Numbered from the stretch's first letter, positions 41,916-50,695 are shown. The stretch: DNA of 64,000 nt from Bradyrhizobium mercantei (GCF_001982635.1 NZ_MKFI01000005.1:603519-667518); one strand, 5' to 3'. Notes: generated from the sequence alone by a model not told the origin. Made by a program: numbers and translations.

Positions 41916-42113
41916 TAGAAGTGCCTCCGTATCTCTGTGTTCCGAACTGCGTCTTTTACGAGCCTCGCTGTTACTTGCGTCGTTAAATGCACCACAAGTG
42001 CCTGCCAGCGACGCCGGCTCACTGAAATCGGGTGCCGATTCCTAGGTAAGTGTCGAAGTTGCGTAGTCGCAAATCGTCCGGAAGATCACTCGGGCATGAT
42101 ACAGCTTGCGGAG

Positions 42114-43577
42114 CTACTCTTGGGCGTGAGTGGCACCTTCGCTTTCCAAATCGATGAGCTGAGCAATGTTGTTCAACATTTCAACGGCGTTTTCAGTGTT
42201 GCCGGGCTGTCGTTCCCAGAGTTGAAACAGCATTGGAAACAACTGAGCCTTGGATAGACCTAGATGGTCGCTGAGCGCAGCGTACCAATCGTGCTGCTCG
42301 GCCCCTTGAAGCGCGAAAAGTATTGGCCCGACATCTTGGGATCCACTTACAGCTTCGAGCGCACTTGGGTCGGCTTCGACTATCGCCCGGAATATGCGCT
42401 CGATTGGTTTCTCGCCAGGAAGGAAGGTTGATATGCCCGTTAGCGCATTTGGGATCTTGCCTCGTAAGTCACCGTCAAAGAGGCCTAAAATCTTTACGGC
42501 GGAGAACGGCGAGCCGATGCGCTCCAACAATTTGATGATGTTGCCATCACCGTTGCGTACACTGATTTCGATCCGGCGCGAAAGCCCTGGCCTATGTCGC
42601 TCCAGAATCTGACGAAGGAACCAATGAGCGGCGAGATCTTCCACGAGAATCACGATGTCAATGTGCGGCTCGATTCCGAGCATAGAGAGAAGTACTGGAG
42701 GTGGAGTGGATTCCACTATTCGTACGTTTGCCCCCTGTCGGAACAAGAAGACATGGTGTTCCTCGTCAAAACTATTGATGATCTTCGGCGAGTGACTTGT
42801 CATTATCACGCTCAGGCGCTTGTCGACGGTCGCGCCCAGAAGATAATGACTGAAGGCTTCTTGCGTTGCGGCCGATAGATTGGTCTCAGGCTCCTCTATC
42901 AAAAGCAGCGCGTTTTCCGCGGCTCGGTCGATCGTCCACCAAAGGAACAGGATCGCTAGTTCTCCGGCTCCCATCGTGCGGCTGTCGTAGCGATCATTTC
43001 CATACGCCACCTCGAAGAACGGAATTATGCCGTCATCGCTTTCAATCTCATATATCTTCACTTCCCTGTAGTCGCGCCGGCTTACGTAGTTGACCTCGAC
43101 AAGAGTCTTCTCGTCGATATTTCTGGATCCCACACCATTGATGATGTCATTGACGTCTTGGAAGCCAGCAAACTCCCTTTGGTGGAGGCGCGTCTCTACC
43201 GCCGCATCGATGTGAATGACTTCATAATCAAACGAGCCTTGTCCGGTTAGCGAGCCACTTGCAAACGTCACCTCTGAGACTTGATCGAGATTGTGCGCTC
43301 GATAAGTCAAAGATGCGCGGCCAGAGCTTAGCTTTAGGCTTGTCGGAGAATCTTGAGTTGCTCGTTTCGGCGCCGCGGCTGCCCAAACAGATCGAAGGAT
43401 AGTCGTCTTACCTACCCCATTTGGGCCGGCTAAGACGACTAGCGGCAAAGAAAGCGGGATTTCACCGCTACCGAGCGTCGGTATCTCTTGAAAGGCAAAT
43501 CGTTGAAGTTGGAGTTGCCATTGCAGCACGCGCTCCTTGATGCGCCGTCTATAGTCGGTAACTCGTGCGGCTCTCAC
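42114..43577 (-). CDS. ATPase with C-terminal TOPRIM-like domain (OLD/PARIS-like)
   Basis: A 487-residue protein. The N-terminal ABC/SMC-type ATPase has Walker A GPNGVGKT (51-58), signature MGAGELA (202-208), Walker B LLLIEEPET (224-232) and switch TSHSPK (260-265). After residue 305 a TOPRIM-like region carries VILVEDLAAHWFLRQIL (Glu313) and ILGLFDGDLRG (Asp368, Asp370), the acidic residues that bind metal in nucleases of the OLD family and in the DUF4435 partner of PARIS. The start GTG at 43577 overlaps the DUF262 stop (GTGA), so the two proteins are translationally coupled. A nuclease activated by the ATPase domain is the likely design. It is shorter than typical GajA. Confidence 0.82.
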   Translation of the reverse strand: MRAARVTDYRRRIKERVLQWQLQLQRFAFQEIPTLGSGEIPLSLPLVVLAGPNGVGKTTILRSVWAAAAPKRATQDSPTSLKLSSGRASLTYRAHNLDQVSEVTFASGSLTGQGSFDYEVIHIDAAVETRLHQREFAGFQDVNDIINGVGSRNIDEKTLVEVNYVSRRDYREVKIYEIESDDGIIPFFEVAYGNDRYDSRTMGAGELAILFLWWTIDRAAENALLLIEEPETNLSAATQEAFSHYLLGATVDKRLSVIMTSHSPKIINSFDEEHHVFLFRQGANVRIVESTPPPVLLSMLGIEPHIDIVILVEDLAAHWFLRQILERHRPGLSRRIEISVRNGDGNIIKLLERIGSPFSAVKILGLFDGDLRGKIPNALTGISTFLPGEKPIERIFRAIVEADPSALEAVSGSQDVGPILFALQGAEQHDWYAALSDHLGLSKAQLFPMLFQLWERQPGNTENAVEMLNNIAQLIDLESEGATHAQE

Positions 43578-44701
43578 GGCAGCTTGCTCCAGCGCTCGAG
43601 GTTCAGTCGCTGGGCTAGTGAATGTTCAAAGGTCGTATCCTCCCTCGATTGTAGATCATCTCGGATCGCAATGAGTGTTTGTCGATCCACCGTTTCTGGA
43701 AGGGGTAGATGTCCAGAAAAGTAATACGCAAACCACAGCGCAGCATCACGATAGACGACTGAAGAGACATCCGTCACCCGAAGACTCGCTCGATCCTGAA
43801 ATACAGCGTAAGCCTGAGGAACAAAATTGCGAGCTGAGGTTGTCGATGCGGATTGCACGAAGGACGTCATGTACTCGTGGCTTGGTTCGTCATTCTCAAA
43901 GCGAGCAAAGAACAATAGCCAGCTTAAGGTGCTTGCTTTGTTCAGTCGCACCGCGAGCGCTTCTTTCCGTGATCGAGAAAAGTGATCGATGCTTTTCTGA
44001 GCTTGCGCGAGCACATCACCGGAGAACTCGGAGCGATCTTTAAAGCGCTGAGAGACGAGCGCCTCCGTGCTCTTTGTTGCAAAAGTCTTTGCCTCCAGAA
44101 AGAGGAGCAGTCGGGCGACGATGTCGTCGTAGGCGAGGCGGGCATTCGAGAAGCCAATAGTCTTCTTGTTATTGTCCCCGGACTCGAAGAACCGAACGAG
44201 ATTCTTCAGTTGCTCACGCGCGGGACCGTAGAATGCGTTACGCTGCTCCCCAGCCGTCAACATGCTTGGCTGATTCAAACGGTAGAAGAGTTCGCTTGGC
44301 TCGTCTGGAAGATAGTCGGTGATCCGAAAGCATCGGAGAGTGTACTGATCCAGGAGTCGCTTATCTGCGGGGTCTAGTCGCCGATAATACTTCCCATCGA
44401 GGCTTTGAATCCGATCGTCGGGAGGCGTAATGCTCCCGTCGATCGAGAAATCGTTTCGTACGAAATCACGAAGCGCGGCGAGCCGTTGTTGGCCGTCCAA
44501 CACTTCCATCCGCCCGTCTTTAGTGACCACGAGGAAAACTGGGGGGATCGACCATCCCCTAAGGACCGTATCAATTAATCGTCGCTTCTTTGCGGGGGAC
44601 CAAATTTCTTGGCGCTGGAAATCAGGCTGAAGATCGATGTCTCCGCTCTCGATTCGCTCGACCACGGTCTTAAGGTCGGGTTCCCAAGGCGTTAGTTTCA
44701 T
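43574..44701 (-). CDS. DUF262 domain protein (GmrS/ParB-like)
   Basis: About 375 residues from the ATG at 44701 (MKLTPWEPDLKTVVERIESGDIDLQPDFQR); an in-frame start at 44761 adds 20 residues without homology. The DUF262 core is clear: DFQR (27-30), IDTVLRGWSIPPVFLV and the DGQQR motif (69-73) of the ParB/sulfiredoxin-like fold. In GmrSD and SspE the DUF262 half is joined to a DUF1524 HNH nuclease; no HNH-type His-x-x-Pro is visible here, so the second half (helical, SRSRKEALAVRLNKASTLSWLLFFARFEND) is something else. It heads the three-gene AT-richer block and overlaps the ATPase gene by 4 bp. Confidence 0.84.
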   Translation of the reverse strand: MKLTPWEPDLKTVVERIESGDIDLQPDFQRQEIWSPAKKRRLIDTVLRGWSIPPVFLVVTKDGRMEVLDGQQRLAALRDFVRNDFSIDGSITPPDDRIQSLDGKYYRRLDPADKRLLDQYTLRCFRITDYLPDEPSELFYRLNQPSMLTAGEQRNAFYGPAREQLKNLVRFFESGDNNKKTIGFSNARLAYDDIVARLLLFLEAKTFATKSTEALVSQRFKDRSEFSGDVLAQAQKSIDHFSRSRKEALAVRLNKASTLSWLLFFARFENDEPSHEYMTSFVQSASTTSARNFVPQAYAVFQDRASLRVTDVSSVVYRDAALWFAYYFSGHLPLPETVDRQTLIAIRDDLQSREDTTFEHSLAQRLNLERWSKLP

Positions 44702-44839
44702 CCACAATTCTCTGGTTCGATATGTCTCCTGATCTAGGCACCTTGCGGCGCTTTGCGTCAATTGAGCAAAACGAATAGCTCGCGCTATGGGTGAAGGTAT
44801 CCACCGACGAGATATTGCCTAAGTCTCTCTCGAGCGGCA

Positions 44840-44875
44840 CAAACAAAAACGGCCGGGTCATCATCGACCCGGCCG
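44840..44875 (-). terminator. Rho-independent terminator of rpmB
   Basis: Read on the minus strand, GGCCGGGTC pairs perfectly with GACCCGGCC across a 6-base loop and is followed by GTTTTTGTTTG. It lies 46 bp after the rpmB stop, and the start of the DUF262 island lies beyond it. Confidence 0.92.
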
Positions 44876-44920
44876 CTTCAAATCTCTTCCCGCGAATTCC
44901 GCTCTCGCGTGTAGCCGCGC

Positions 44921-45229
44921 TCAGCTCGCCTTCTTCACTGGGGCCGGCTTGCCGACCTTCTTCTCGATGGCGCGCTTCAGGTCGAGGGCGCGGGGCGAGA
45001 GCACGTCGGCCTTGGCCTTGAGCAGATAGGCGTCGAGGCCGCCATTGTGGTCGACGCTCTTCAGCGCGTTGGTCGAGACGCGCAGGCGCACGTTGCGGCC
45101 GAGCGCGTCCGAGATGAAGGTCACGTTGGCCAGGTTCGGCAGGAAGCGCCGCTTGGTCTTGATGTTGGAGTGGCTCACCTTGTGGCCCGTCTGGGGGCCC
45201 TTGGCCGTCAGTTCGCAGCGCCGGGACAT
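44921..45229 (-). CDS. rpmB: 50S ribosomal protein L28
   Basis: Large-subunit ribosomal protein, 102 residues as usual for alphaproteobacteria (longer than the 78 of E. coli). It starts MSRRCELTAKGPQTGHKVSHSNIKTKRRFLPNL, the canonical L28 N-terminus with one cysteine (Cys5), and ends in a basic tail KKVGKPAPVKKAS. A lone gene with a strong terminator downstream. It marks the edge of the AT-richer island; everything upstream (higher coordinates) is core again. Confidence 0.97.
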   Translation of the reverse strand: MSRRCELTAKGPQTGHKVSHSNIKTKRRFLPNLANVTFISDALGRNVRLRVSTNALKSVDHNGGLDAYLLKAKADVLSPRALDLKRAIEKKVGKPAPVKKAS

Positions 45230-45631
45230 CTTACAAAATCCTTATTGCATCCCCGCCTCTCTGCCAGGCGTGCAATCACACGGCCCGCGCGGGGGTTTTG
45301 AATTCGCGTCCATTTTCCAGGAACCGCGGGTGTATAGGGGCAGATCATCCGAGCGTCAAGGTTTTCTACCCCGCACGCTCGTTTCCGGGGTTCCTACGCC
45401 GTTGTTTTTTGACGCGTTTTCTTCACGCGAACCGGGAAGGCCACTTCGCTTGAAAACGCTTTGTTCATAAGCCGTTCCAGCCACTTAACACCGGATATGG
45501 CAACCATATAAAGGGCGTATTCGGCTGCAAGTCTTGGTTCCATAAGAGATGCGCACGTTGTCCGGCCGCCGAATTGAATGCCAAATGGACAATCGAGAGA
45601 GCGCCGATAGCAGGACCGTCAGGTAGGTTAA
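45230..45631. other. 402-bp gap upstream of rpmB
   Basis: Contains the divergent leader regions of rpmB and the DUF3108 gene and one family F repeat (45408-45460). A GC-rich hairpin-like stretch (CCCGCGCGGGGG, 45285-45297) lies 56 bp upstream of rpmB, in its leader. No open reading frame here looks protein-like. Confidence 0.55.
45408..45460 (-). repeat. Intergenic repeat, family F copy 1 (minus orientation)
   Basis: TTTGACGCGTTTTCTTCACG, GAACCGG, CCACTTCGCTTGAAAACGCT. It is the reverse complement of the element at 50696-50747, matching it over nearly the full 52 bp with a few changes. Each copy has AACGCG / CGCGTT-like inverted ends. Confidence 0.85.
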
Positions 45632-46483
45632 GTGACCACCGCCATTGCCATTTTGCCTCCGCTCGGCCGGCTCCTCGGCCTGTGCGCGGGCGCCATGCTG
45701 CTGTTTTGCGCCGAGCGCGCCAGCGCGCAGGGGCGGCTCGACGCCCATTATGAGGCGACCTTGGCCGGTATCCCGGTCGGCAAGGGCACCTGGACCATCG
45801 AAATCGGCGACGACACCTTCTCGGCCTCGGCGCAGGGCGGCACCGCGGGCCTCCTGAAGGCGTTTTCCGGCGGCTCTGGCGCCGGCGCCTCGCAGGGCCG
45901 CGTCGTCAACGGCTCGCTGGTCGCGAGTTCCTACACCGCGACCACGACCACCTCGAAGAAGTCGGAGACGATCCGGATGGTGCTCGCCGGGGGCGGCATC
46001 AAGGAATCCGCGATCGAGCCGGAGCCGCCGGTCGATGCCGACCGGCTGCCCGTGAGCGATGCGCAGAAGAAGAACGTGTTCGATCCGATGACCGGCTCGT
46101 TCCTGCGCGCGCCCGGCAATGCCGAATTGATGAGCCCGGATGTCTGCCGCACCGGCGCCGGCGTGTTCGACGGCCGCATGCGCTACGACCTCAAGCTCGA
46201 TTTCAAGCGGGTCGAGATCGTCAAGGCCGAGCGCGGCTATCACGGCCCGGCGCTGGTCTGCGCGCTCTATTTCGTGCCGATCTCGGGCTACATCCCTGAC
46301 CGACCCGTGATCAAATACCTCGCCGCCCAGCGCAACATCGAGATCGCCTTCGTGCCGATCGCGGGCACCCGCCTGCTGGTGCCGTTCCGCATGACGATCC
46401 CGACCCCGCTCGGCCAGGCCATGCTGGAAGCGACCTCGTTCGTGACGACGGCCGCGCCGCCGCGCGTGGCGAAGACGCAGTAG
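45632..46483 (+). CDS. Secreted DUF3108 domain protein
   Basis: A 283-residue protein starting with GTG at 45632, preceded by AGGTAGG. A signal peptide ends at ERASAQG (about residue 33). The mature part matches the DUF3108 pattern: YEATLAGIPVGKGTWTIEIGDDTFSASAQG at the start (repeating beta-strands of an outer-surface barrel-like fold), CALYFVPISGYIPDRPVIKYLAAQRNIEIAFVPIAGTRLLVPFRMTIPTPLG at the end. The family is periplasmic or lipoprotein-like with no proven function. Two cysteines near residues 170 and 209 may pair. Confidence 0.85.
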   Translation: MTTAIAILPPLGRLLGLCAGAMLLFCAERASAQGRLDAHYEATLAGIPVGKGTWTIEIGDDTFSASAQGGTAGLLKAFSGGSGAGASQGRVVNGSLVASSYTATTTTSKKSETIRMVLAGGGIKESAIEPEPPVDADRLPVSDAQKKNVFDPMTGSFLRAPGNAELMSPDVCRTGAGVFDGRMRYDLKLDFKRVEIVKAERGYHGPALVCALYFVPISGYIPDRPVIKYLAAQRNIEIAFVPIAGTRLLVPFRMTIPTPLGQAMLEATSFVTTAAPPRVAKTQ

Positions 46484-46497
46484 CAGGACGACACAGG

Positions 46498-46589
46498 CCG
46501 TCATTGCCGGGCTTGACCCGGCAATCCATCCGTTTCGCGAGAGGGTTTGTTTGGTTGATGGATGCCCGGGTCAAGCCCGGGCATGACGA
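46498..46589. repeat. Palindromic intergenic repeat, family A copy 2
   Basis: CCGTCATTGCCGGGCTTGAC, CCGGCAATCCATCC on the left and GATGGATGCCCGGGTCAAGC, CCGGGCATGACG on the right: two hairpins in opposite orientation with inverted outer ends (GTCATTGCC / GGGCATGAC). Related to 5449-5562. Confidence 0.85.
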
Positions 46590-46905
46590 GCAATGCAACA
46601 AACGTCATGGAATCCAGTTGACTCTTGCCCGGTTCTGATTCGACTCGGTCACCCCTGGAACTTAAGGAATTCAGTCCGCATATCCCATGCTTGTGGAGCC
46701 CTCTCAAACTTGATCTAGTGCCGCCGCCTTGGACTCCGCCGAGATGTTGCGGTGAACGTTTCAGGCCTGGAATGGAGTCAGCGATTCGGCCGCGATTCGT
46801 TCTCAACTCGTTCCAGAGCTTAAGCCGGGCGCCGAAAGCGTCGCATTGTGAGACAGATTTTGCGAAAGGATGCGTGCAGGAGTGAAGCCCGAGGCGTCAG
46901 TCTTT
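46590..46905. other. 316-bp stretch without a gene
   Basis: Between two repeats (46498-46589 and 46906-47043). Short open frames exist on both strands but they lack ribosome-binding sites and protein-like composition. No RNA gene or promoter was recognised. Confidence 0.5.
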
Positions 46906-47043
46906 CACCGTCACCCTGAGGAGGCCGCGCAGCGGCCGTCTCGAAGGGCGACGGCCCCGCTGTCTCACCAAGATCGCCGCAAACGGCTCGATCTCGGCCG
47001 TCCATCCTTCGAGGCTCGCTCCGCTCGCACCTCAGGATGACGG
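46906..47043. repeat. Palindromic intergenic repeat, family B copy 2
   Basis: CACCGTCACCCTGAGGAGGC and CGTCTCGAAGGGCGACGG on the left; TCCATCCTTCGAGGCTCGCT and CGCACCTCAGGATGACGG on the right. Nearly identical ends to 12967-13073 with a different, longer interior. It ends about 40 bp upstream of the helicase start. Confidence 0.9.
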
Positions 47044-47084
47044 ATCGGGTATCCTGCCAACAGTTCAAGAAACACCTGCAAAAA

Positions 47085-50000
47085 ATGGTTTTCTCAACTT
47101 CGTTCGGAAATGACCGCGTGCCCGGTGCGGGCGTCACCGCAGTGCTCGGGCCGACCAACACCGGCAAGACGCATCTCGCGATCGAGCGCATGCTGGCGCA
47201 TTCGTCCGGCCTGATCGGGCTGCCGCTGCGGCTGCTCGCGCGCGAGGTCTACAACAAGATCGTCGACCGCGCCGGCGTCGACAACGTCGCGCTGGTCACC
47301 GGCGAGGAGAAGATCAAGCCGAAGGCGCCGCGCTTCTGGGTCTCGACCGTGGAAGCGATGCCGCGCGATCTCGACGTGTCGTTTCTCGCGGTCGACGAGA
47401 TCCAGATCGCGGCCGATCTCGAGCGCGGGCATGTCTTCACCGATCGCATCCTCAATCGCCGCGGCCGCGACGAGACGCTGCTATTGGGCGCAGCGACGAT
47501 GCGGCCGATGATCGAGCGGCTGCTGCCGGGCGCGTCGATCATCACGCGGCCGCGGCTGTCGCAGCTCGAATTCGCCGGCGACCGCAAGATCACGCGGCAG
47601 CCGCGCAGAACGGCAATCGTCGCGTTTTCGGCGGATGAAGTGTATGCGATCGCCGAGCTGATCCGCCGCCAGCATGGCGGCGCGGCCGTGGTGCTCGGCT
47701 CGCTCAGCCCACGCACGCGCAATGCGCAGGTCGCGATGTTCCAGAACGGCGACGTCGATTATCTCGTCGCCACCGATGCGGTCGGCATGGGGCTCAATCT
47801 CGACGTCGATCACGTCGCCTTCGCCTCCGACCGCAAATATGACGGCTACCAGTTCCGCCGGCTGACGCCGGCCGAGTTCGCCCAGATCGCGGGCCGCGCC
47901 GGCCGCGCCACGCGCAACGGCACCTTCGGCACCACCGGTCGCTGTGCGCCGTTCGAGCCGGAGCTCGTCAACGCGCTGCAGAACCACACCTTCGACAGCG
48001 TCAAGATGCTGCAATGGCGCAACGCGAAGCTCGATTTCGCCTCGCTCGGCGCCTTGCAGGTGTCGCTGGCGCTGTCGCCCAATCATGAGGCACTGACGCG
48101 GGCCCCGGTGGCCGAGGACCTGCGCGTGCTCGAGCATGTCGCGCGCGACGCCGAGGTGCGCCAATGGGCGCACGGGGCCAAGGCCGTGGAGCGGCTGTGG
48201 GAGGCCTGCCAGGTTCCGGACTACCGGAAACTGTCGCCGGCCGCCCATGCCGAACTCGTGACCACGCTGTATGGCTTCCTGATGCAAAAGGGTCGTATCC
48301 CTGACGCATGGTTTGCCGCCCAGGTCGACCAGGCCAACCGGACCGACGGCGATATCGACACGCTATCGGGCCGGATCGCGCAGATCCGGACCTGGACCTT
48401 TGTTGCCAACCGGCCGGACTGGCTCTACGACCCGGACCACTGGCAGGGGATCACGCGCGAGCTCGAAAATAAATTATCCGATGCGCTGCATGAACGGCTC
48501 ACGGAGCGTTTCGTTGACAGGCGGACCAGTGTATTGATGCGCCGCCTGCGGGAGAACTCAGTTTTGAATACGGAAATTGGCAAGACCGGTGAAGTGATCG
48601 TGGAAGGCCATGCGATCGGCCGGCTCGATGGTTTCACCTTCGCACCTGATGCGGCCGAGGCCGGCAGCGACGCCAAGGCGCTGCAAGCCGCCGCCCAGCA
48701 GGTGCTGGCGCGCGAGATCGATGCGCGCGCCGAGAAGCTGGGTGCCGCGCCCGACGAGCAGTTCGTGCTGACCTCCGACGGCACCATCCGCTGGACCGGC
48801 GATGCGGTCGCCAAGCTGGTCGCGGCCGACGACGCGCTGCATCCGCGGCTGCGCATCATTTCCGACGAGCGGCTGACCGGCGCCTCGCGCGAGGCGGTGC
48901 AGACCCGGCTCGACCTCTGGCTCAAGACGCATATCGAAAAACTGCTCGGGCCGCTGTTCGAATTGTCCAAGGCCGAGGATCTGCAGGGCATCGCCCGCGG
49001 CATCGCCTTCCAGCTGGTCGAGGCGCTCGGCGTGCTGGAGCGCTCGAAGATCGCGGCCGAGATGAAGGATCTCGACCAGCCGTCGCGCGCCGCGCTGCGC
49101 AAATACGGCGTGCGCTTCGGCGCCTACCACATCTATTTCCCGCAGCTCTTAAAGCCCGCGGCGCGCTCGCTGGCCTCGCTGCTGTGGGCCGAGAAGCAGA
49201 GCAATGTCGACATGGCTGCGCTGTCGAATGTGCAGCATCTCGCCTCCAGCGGCCGCACCTCGTTCCCGGTCGACAAGACCTTGCCGCGCGATGGCTATCG
49301 CGTGCTCGGCTATCGCCAGTGCGGCGAGCGCGCGGTGCGCGTCGACATCCTGGAGCGGCTCGCCGACCTGATCCGCCCGGCGCTGGCCTGGCGCGAGACC
49401 TCGCCGGGCGAGAAGCCGGCCGGTGCGTTCGACGGCCGCGGCTTTGTCGTGACCCAGGCGATGACCTCGCTGACGGGATCCGCCGGCGAGGACTTTGCCT
49501 CGATCCTGCGCGCGCTCGGCTACCGCATGGACCGCCGTCCGCCGCTGCCGCCGAAGCCCGTCGAGGCTCAGCCTGCCGAGACCACCGAGACGGTCGCCGC
49601 CGAGACGCCGCCGGTCGAGGCGACCTCCGACGCCGCCGTCGATGCACCGGTGGATGCCGCCGCCGAGGCGCCGGCTGGCGCAGAGGTCACCGCCGATGCA
49701 CTGGAGGCTGCGGTCGATCATCAGCCGGTGTCCGGCGATCCCGCGCCGTCGGCCGCGCTGCTGCCCGATGTCGGCTTTGCCGCGGTCGCCGCCAGCGAGG
49801 CGACGCCGGTCGTGGTCGAGACCCATCAGGATGCGGTGGCCGAGCGTGCTGCGCCGGTCGACGAACCCGCCGCAGAGCCCGCCGCTGCCGCCGAAGAACC
49901 CGCTGCCGAGGCGCCGGCTATCGAAGCCGCAGCCGAGCCTGCGCCGGCCGCTGAAGCCGTCGCGGAGGCACCTTCCGAAGCTGCACCTTTGGAGGCGCCG

Positions 50001-50687
50001 TCAGAGACTGCCGCTGAGGCGCCTGCGGAGACCGCGAGCGCCGAAGCTGCACCGGCCGAAGCCACCGCTGCCGAAGCCACCGCTGCCGAAGCCGCGCCCG
50101 CCGAGACGCCGGCCGAGCCGCAGCTCGTCGAAGTCTGGCGGCCCGGTGGCCGCTCCGACGAGCGCCGTCCGCATCACCGCGGCCATGATCGCAACCGCGG
50201 CCGCCACCAGGGCAAGCCCGCCGAGGGCGCACAAGCCGCTGAAGGCGGCGGTGAGGGTGAGGCCAAGCGCGAACATCATCGCCGTCCGCGCCGTCACCAG
50301 GATTTCCGCACGCCGCGTCCCGGCGCGCCCGCCGATCCGGCTGCGGCGCCCGCCGAAGGCGCGCAGGCGCGCGACAACCGCCAGGATAATCGTGACGACA
50401 AGGGCCCGCGCCGCGAACGCTTCGAAGGGAAGGGCCGCGATCGCGACAACAATGAGCGGCGCCGCGACAACAAGTTCGGTGGCGGCGATCGCAAGGGCGA
50501 GCGCGGCGATCGTGACCGTGGCGGCCGCGATTTCGGCAAGGGCGGCCGCGACAAGCGCGAGAGCGGCCCGTCGCATCGGCCCTACGCCTCGAGCGCGCCG
50601 CGCGAGCGCGACCGGCCGATCGATCCGAATTCGCCATTCGCCAAGCTCGCTGCCCTGAAGGAGCAGCTCGCGGGACGGAAGGAATAA
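47085..50687 (+). CDS. SUV3-like DEAD/DExH RNA helicase with disordered C-terminal tail
   Basis: A 1200-residue superfamily 2 helicase resembling mitochondrial SUV3, which unwinds RNA for decay. The ATG at 47085 places Walker A GPTNTGKTHLA at residues 22-32; Walker B is FLAVDEIQIAADLERGH (DEIQ box, about 103), and QIAGRAGRA is motif VI (about 280). Residues 330-820 hold the SUV3-type helical domains. From about 830 to 1040 the protein is an Ala/Glu/Pro low-complexity stretch, and from about 1050 to 1190 it is Arg/Gly/Asp-rich (RDRGGRDFGKGGRDKRESG). Such a tail suggests RNA binding or condensate formation. No partner nuclease is adjacent; an S4 RNA-binding gene follows. Confidence 0.92.
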   Translation: MVFSTSFGNDRVPGAGVTAVLGPTNTGKTHLAIERMLAHSSGLIGLPLRLLAREVYNKIVDRAGVDNVALVTGEEKIKPKAPRFWVSTVEAMPRDLDVSFLAVDEIQIAADLERGHVFTDRILNRRGRDETLLLGAATMRPMIERLLPGASIITRPRLSQLEFAGDRKITRQPRRTAIVAFSADEVYAIAELIRRQHGGAAVVLGSLSPRTRNAQVAMFQNGDVDYLVATDAVGMGLNLDVDHVAFASDRKYDGYQFRRLTPAEFAQIAGRAGRATRNGTFGTTGRCAPFEPELVNALQNHTFDSVKMLQWRNAKLDFASLGALQVSLALSPNHEALTRAPVAEDLRVLEHVARDAEVRQWAHGAKAVERLWEACQVPDYRKLSPAAHAELVTTLYGFLMQKGRIPDAWFAAQVDQANRTDGDIDTLSGRIAQIRTWTFVANRPDWLYDPDHWQGITRELENKLSDALHERLTERFVDRRTSVLMRRLRENSVLNTEIGKTGEVIVEGHAIGRLDGFTFAPDAAEAGSDAKALQAAAQQVLAREIDARAEKLGAAPDEQFVLTSDGTIRWTGDAVAKLVAADDALHPRLRIISDERLTGASREAVQTRLDLWLKTHIEKLLGPLFELSKAEDLQGIARGIAFQLVEALGVLERSKIAAEMKDLDQPSRAALRKYGVRFGAYHIYFPQLLKPAARSLASLLWAEKQSNVDMAALSNVQHLASSGRTSFPVDKTLPRDGYRVLGYRQCGERAVRVDILERLADLIRPALAWRETSPGEKPAGAFDGRGFVVTQAMTSLTGSAGEDFASILRALGYRMDRRPPLPPKPVEAQPAETTETVAAETPPVEATSDAAVDAPVDAAAEAPAGAEVTADALEAAVDHQPVSGDPAPSAALLPDVGFAAVAASEATPVVVETHQDAVAERAAPVDEPAAEPAAAAEEPAAEAPAIEAAAEPAPAAEAVAEAPSEAAPLEAPSETAAEAPAETASAEAAPAEATAAEATAAEAAPAETPAEPQLVEVWRPGGRSDERRPHHRGHDRNRGRHQGKPAEGAQAAEGGGEGEAKREHHRRPRRHQDFRTPRPGAPADPAAAPAEGAQARDNRQDNRDDKGPRRERFEGKGRDRDNNERRRDNKFGGGDRKGERGDRDRGGRDFGKGGRDKRESGPSHRPYASSAPRERDRPIDPNSPFAKLAALKEQLAGRKE

Positions 50688-50695
50688 TCCGGCAT

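Noticed and set aside
44840..44880. rpmB terminator region considered as an attachment site of the neighbouring island
   Set aside because: No duplicate of the sequence was found at the other border near 40.9-41.1 kb and no integrase gene is present.
46620..46900. Possible tRNA or small RNA in the gap before the helicase gene
   Set aside because: No cloverleaf arms, no T-loop GTTCRANNC and no terminator hairpin with a T run were seen.
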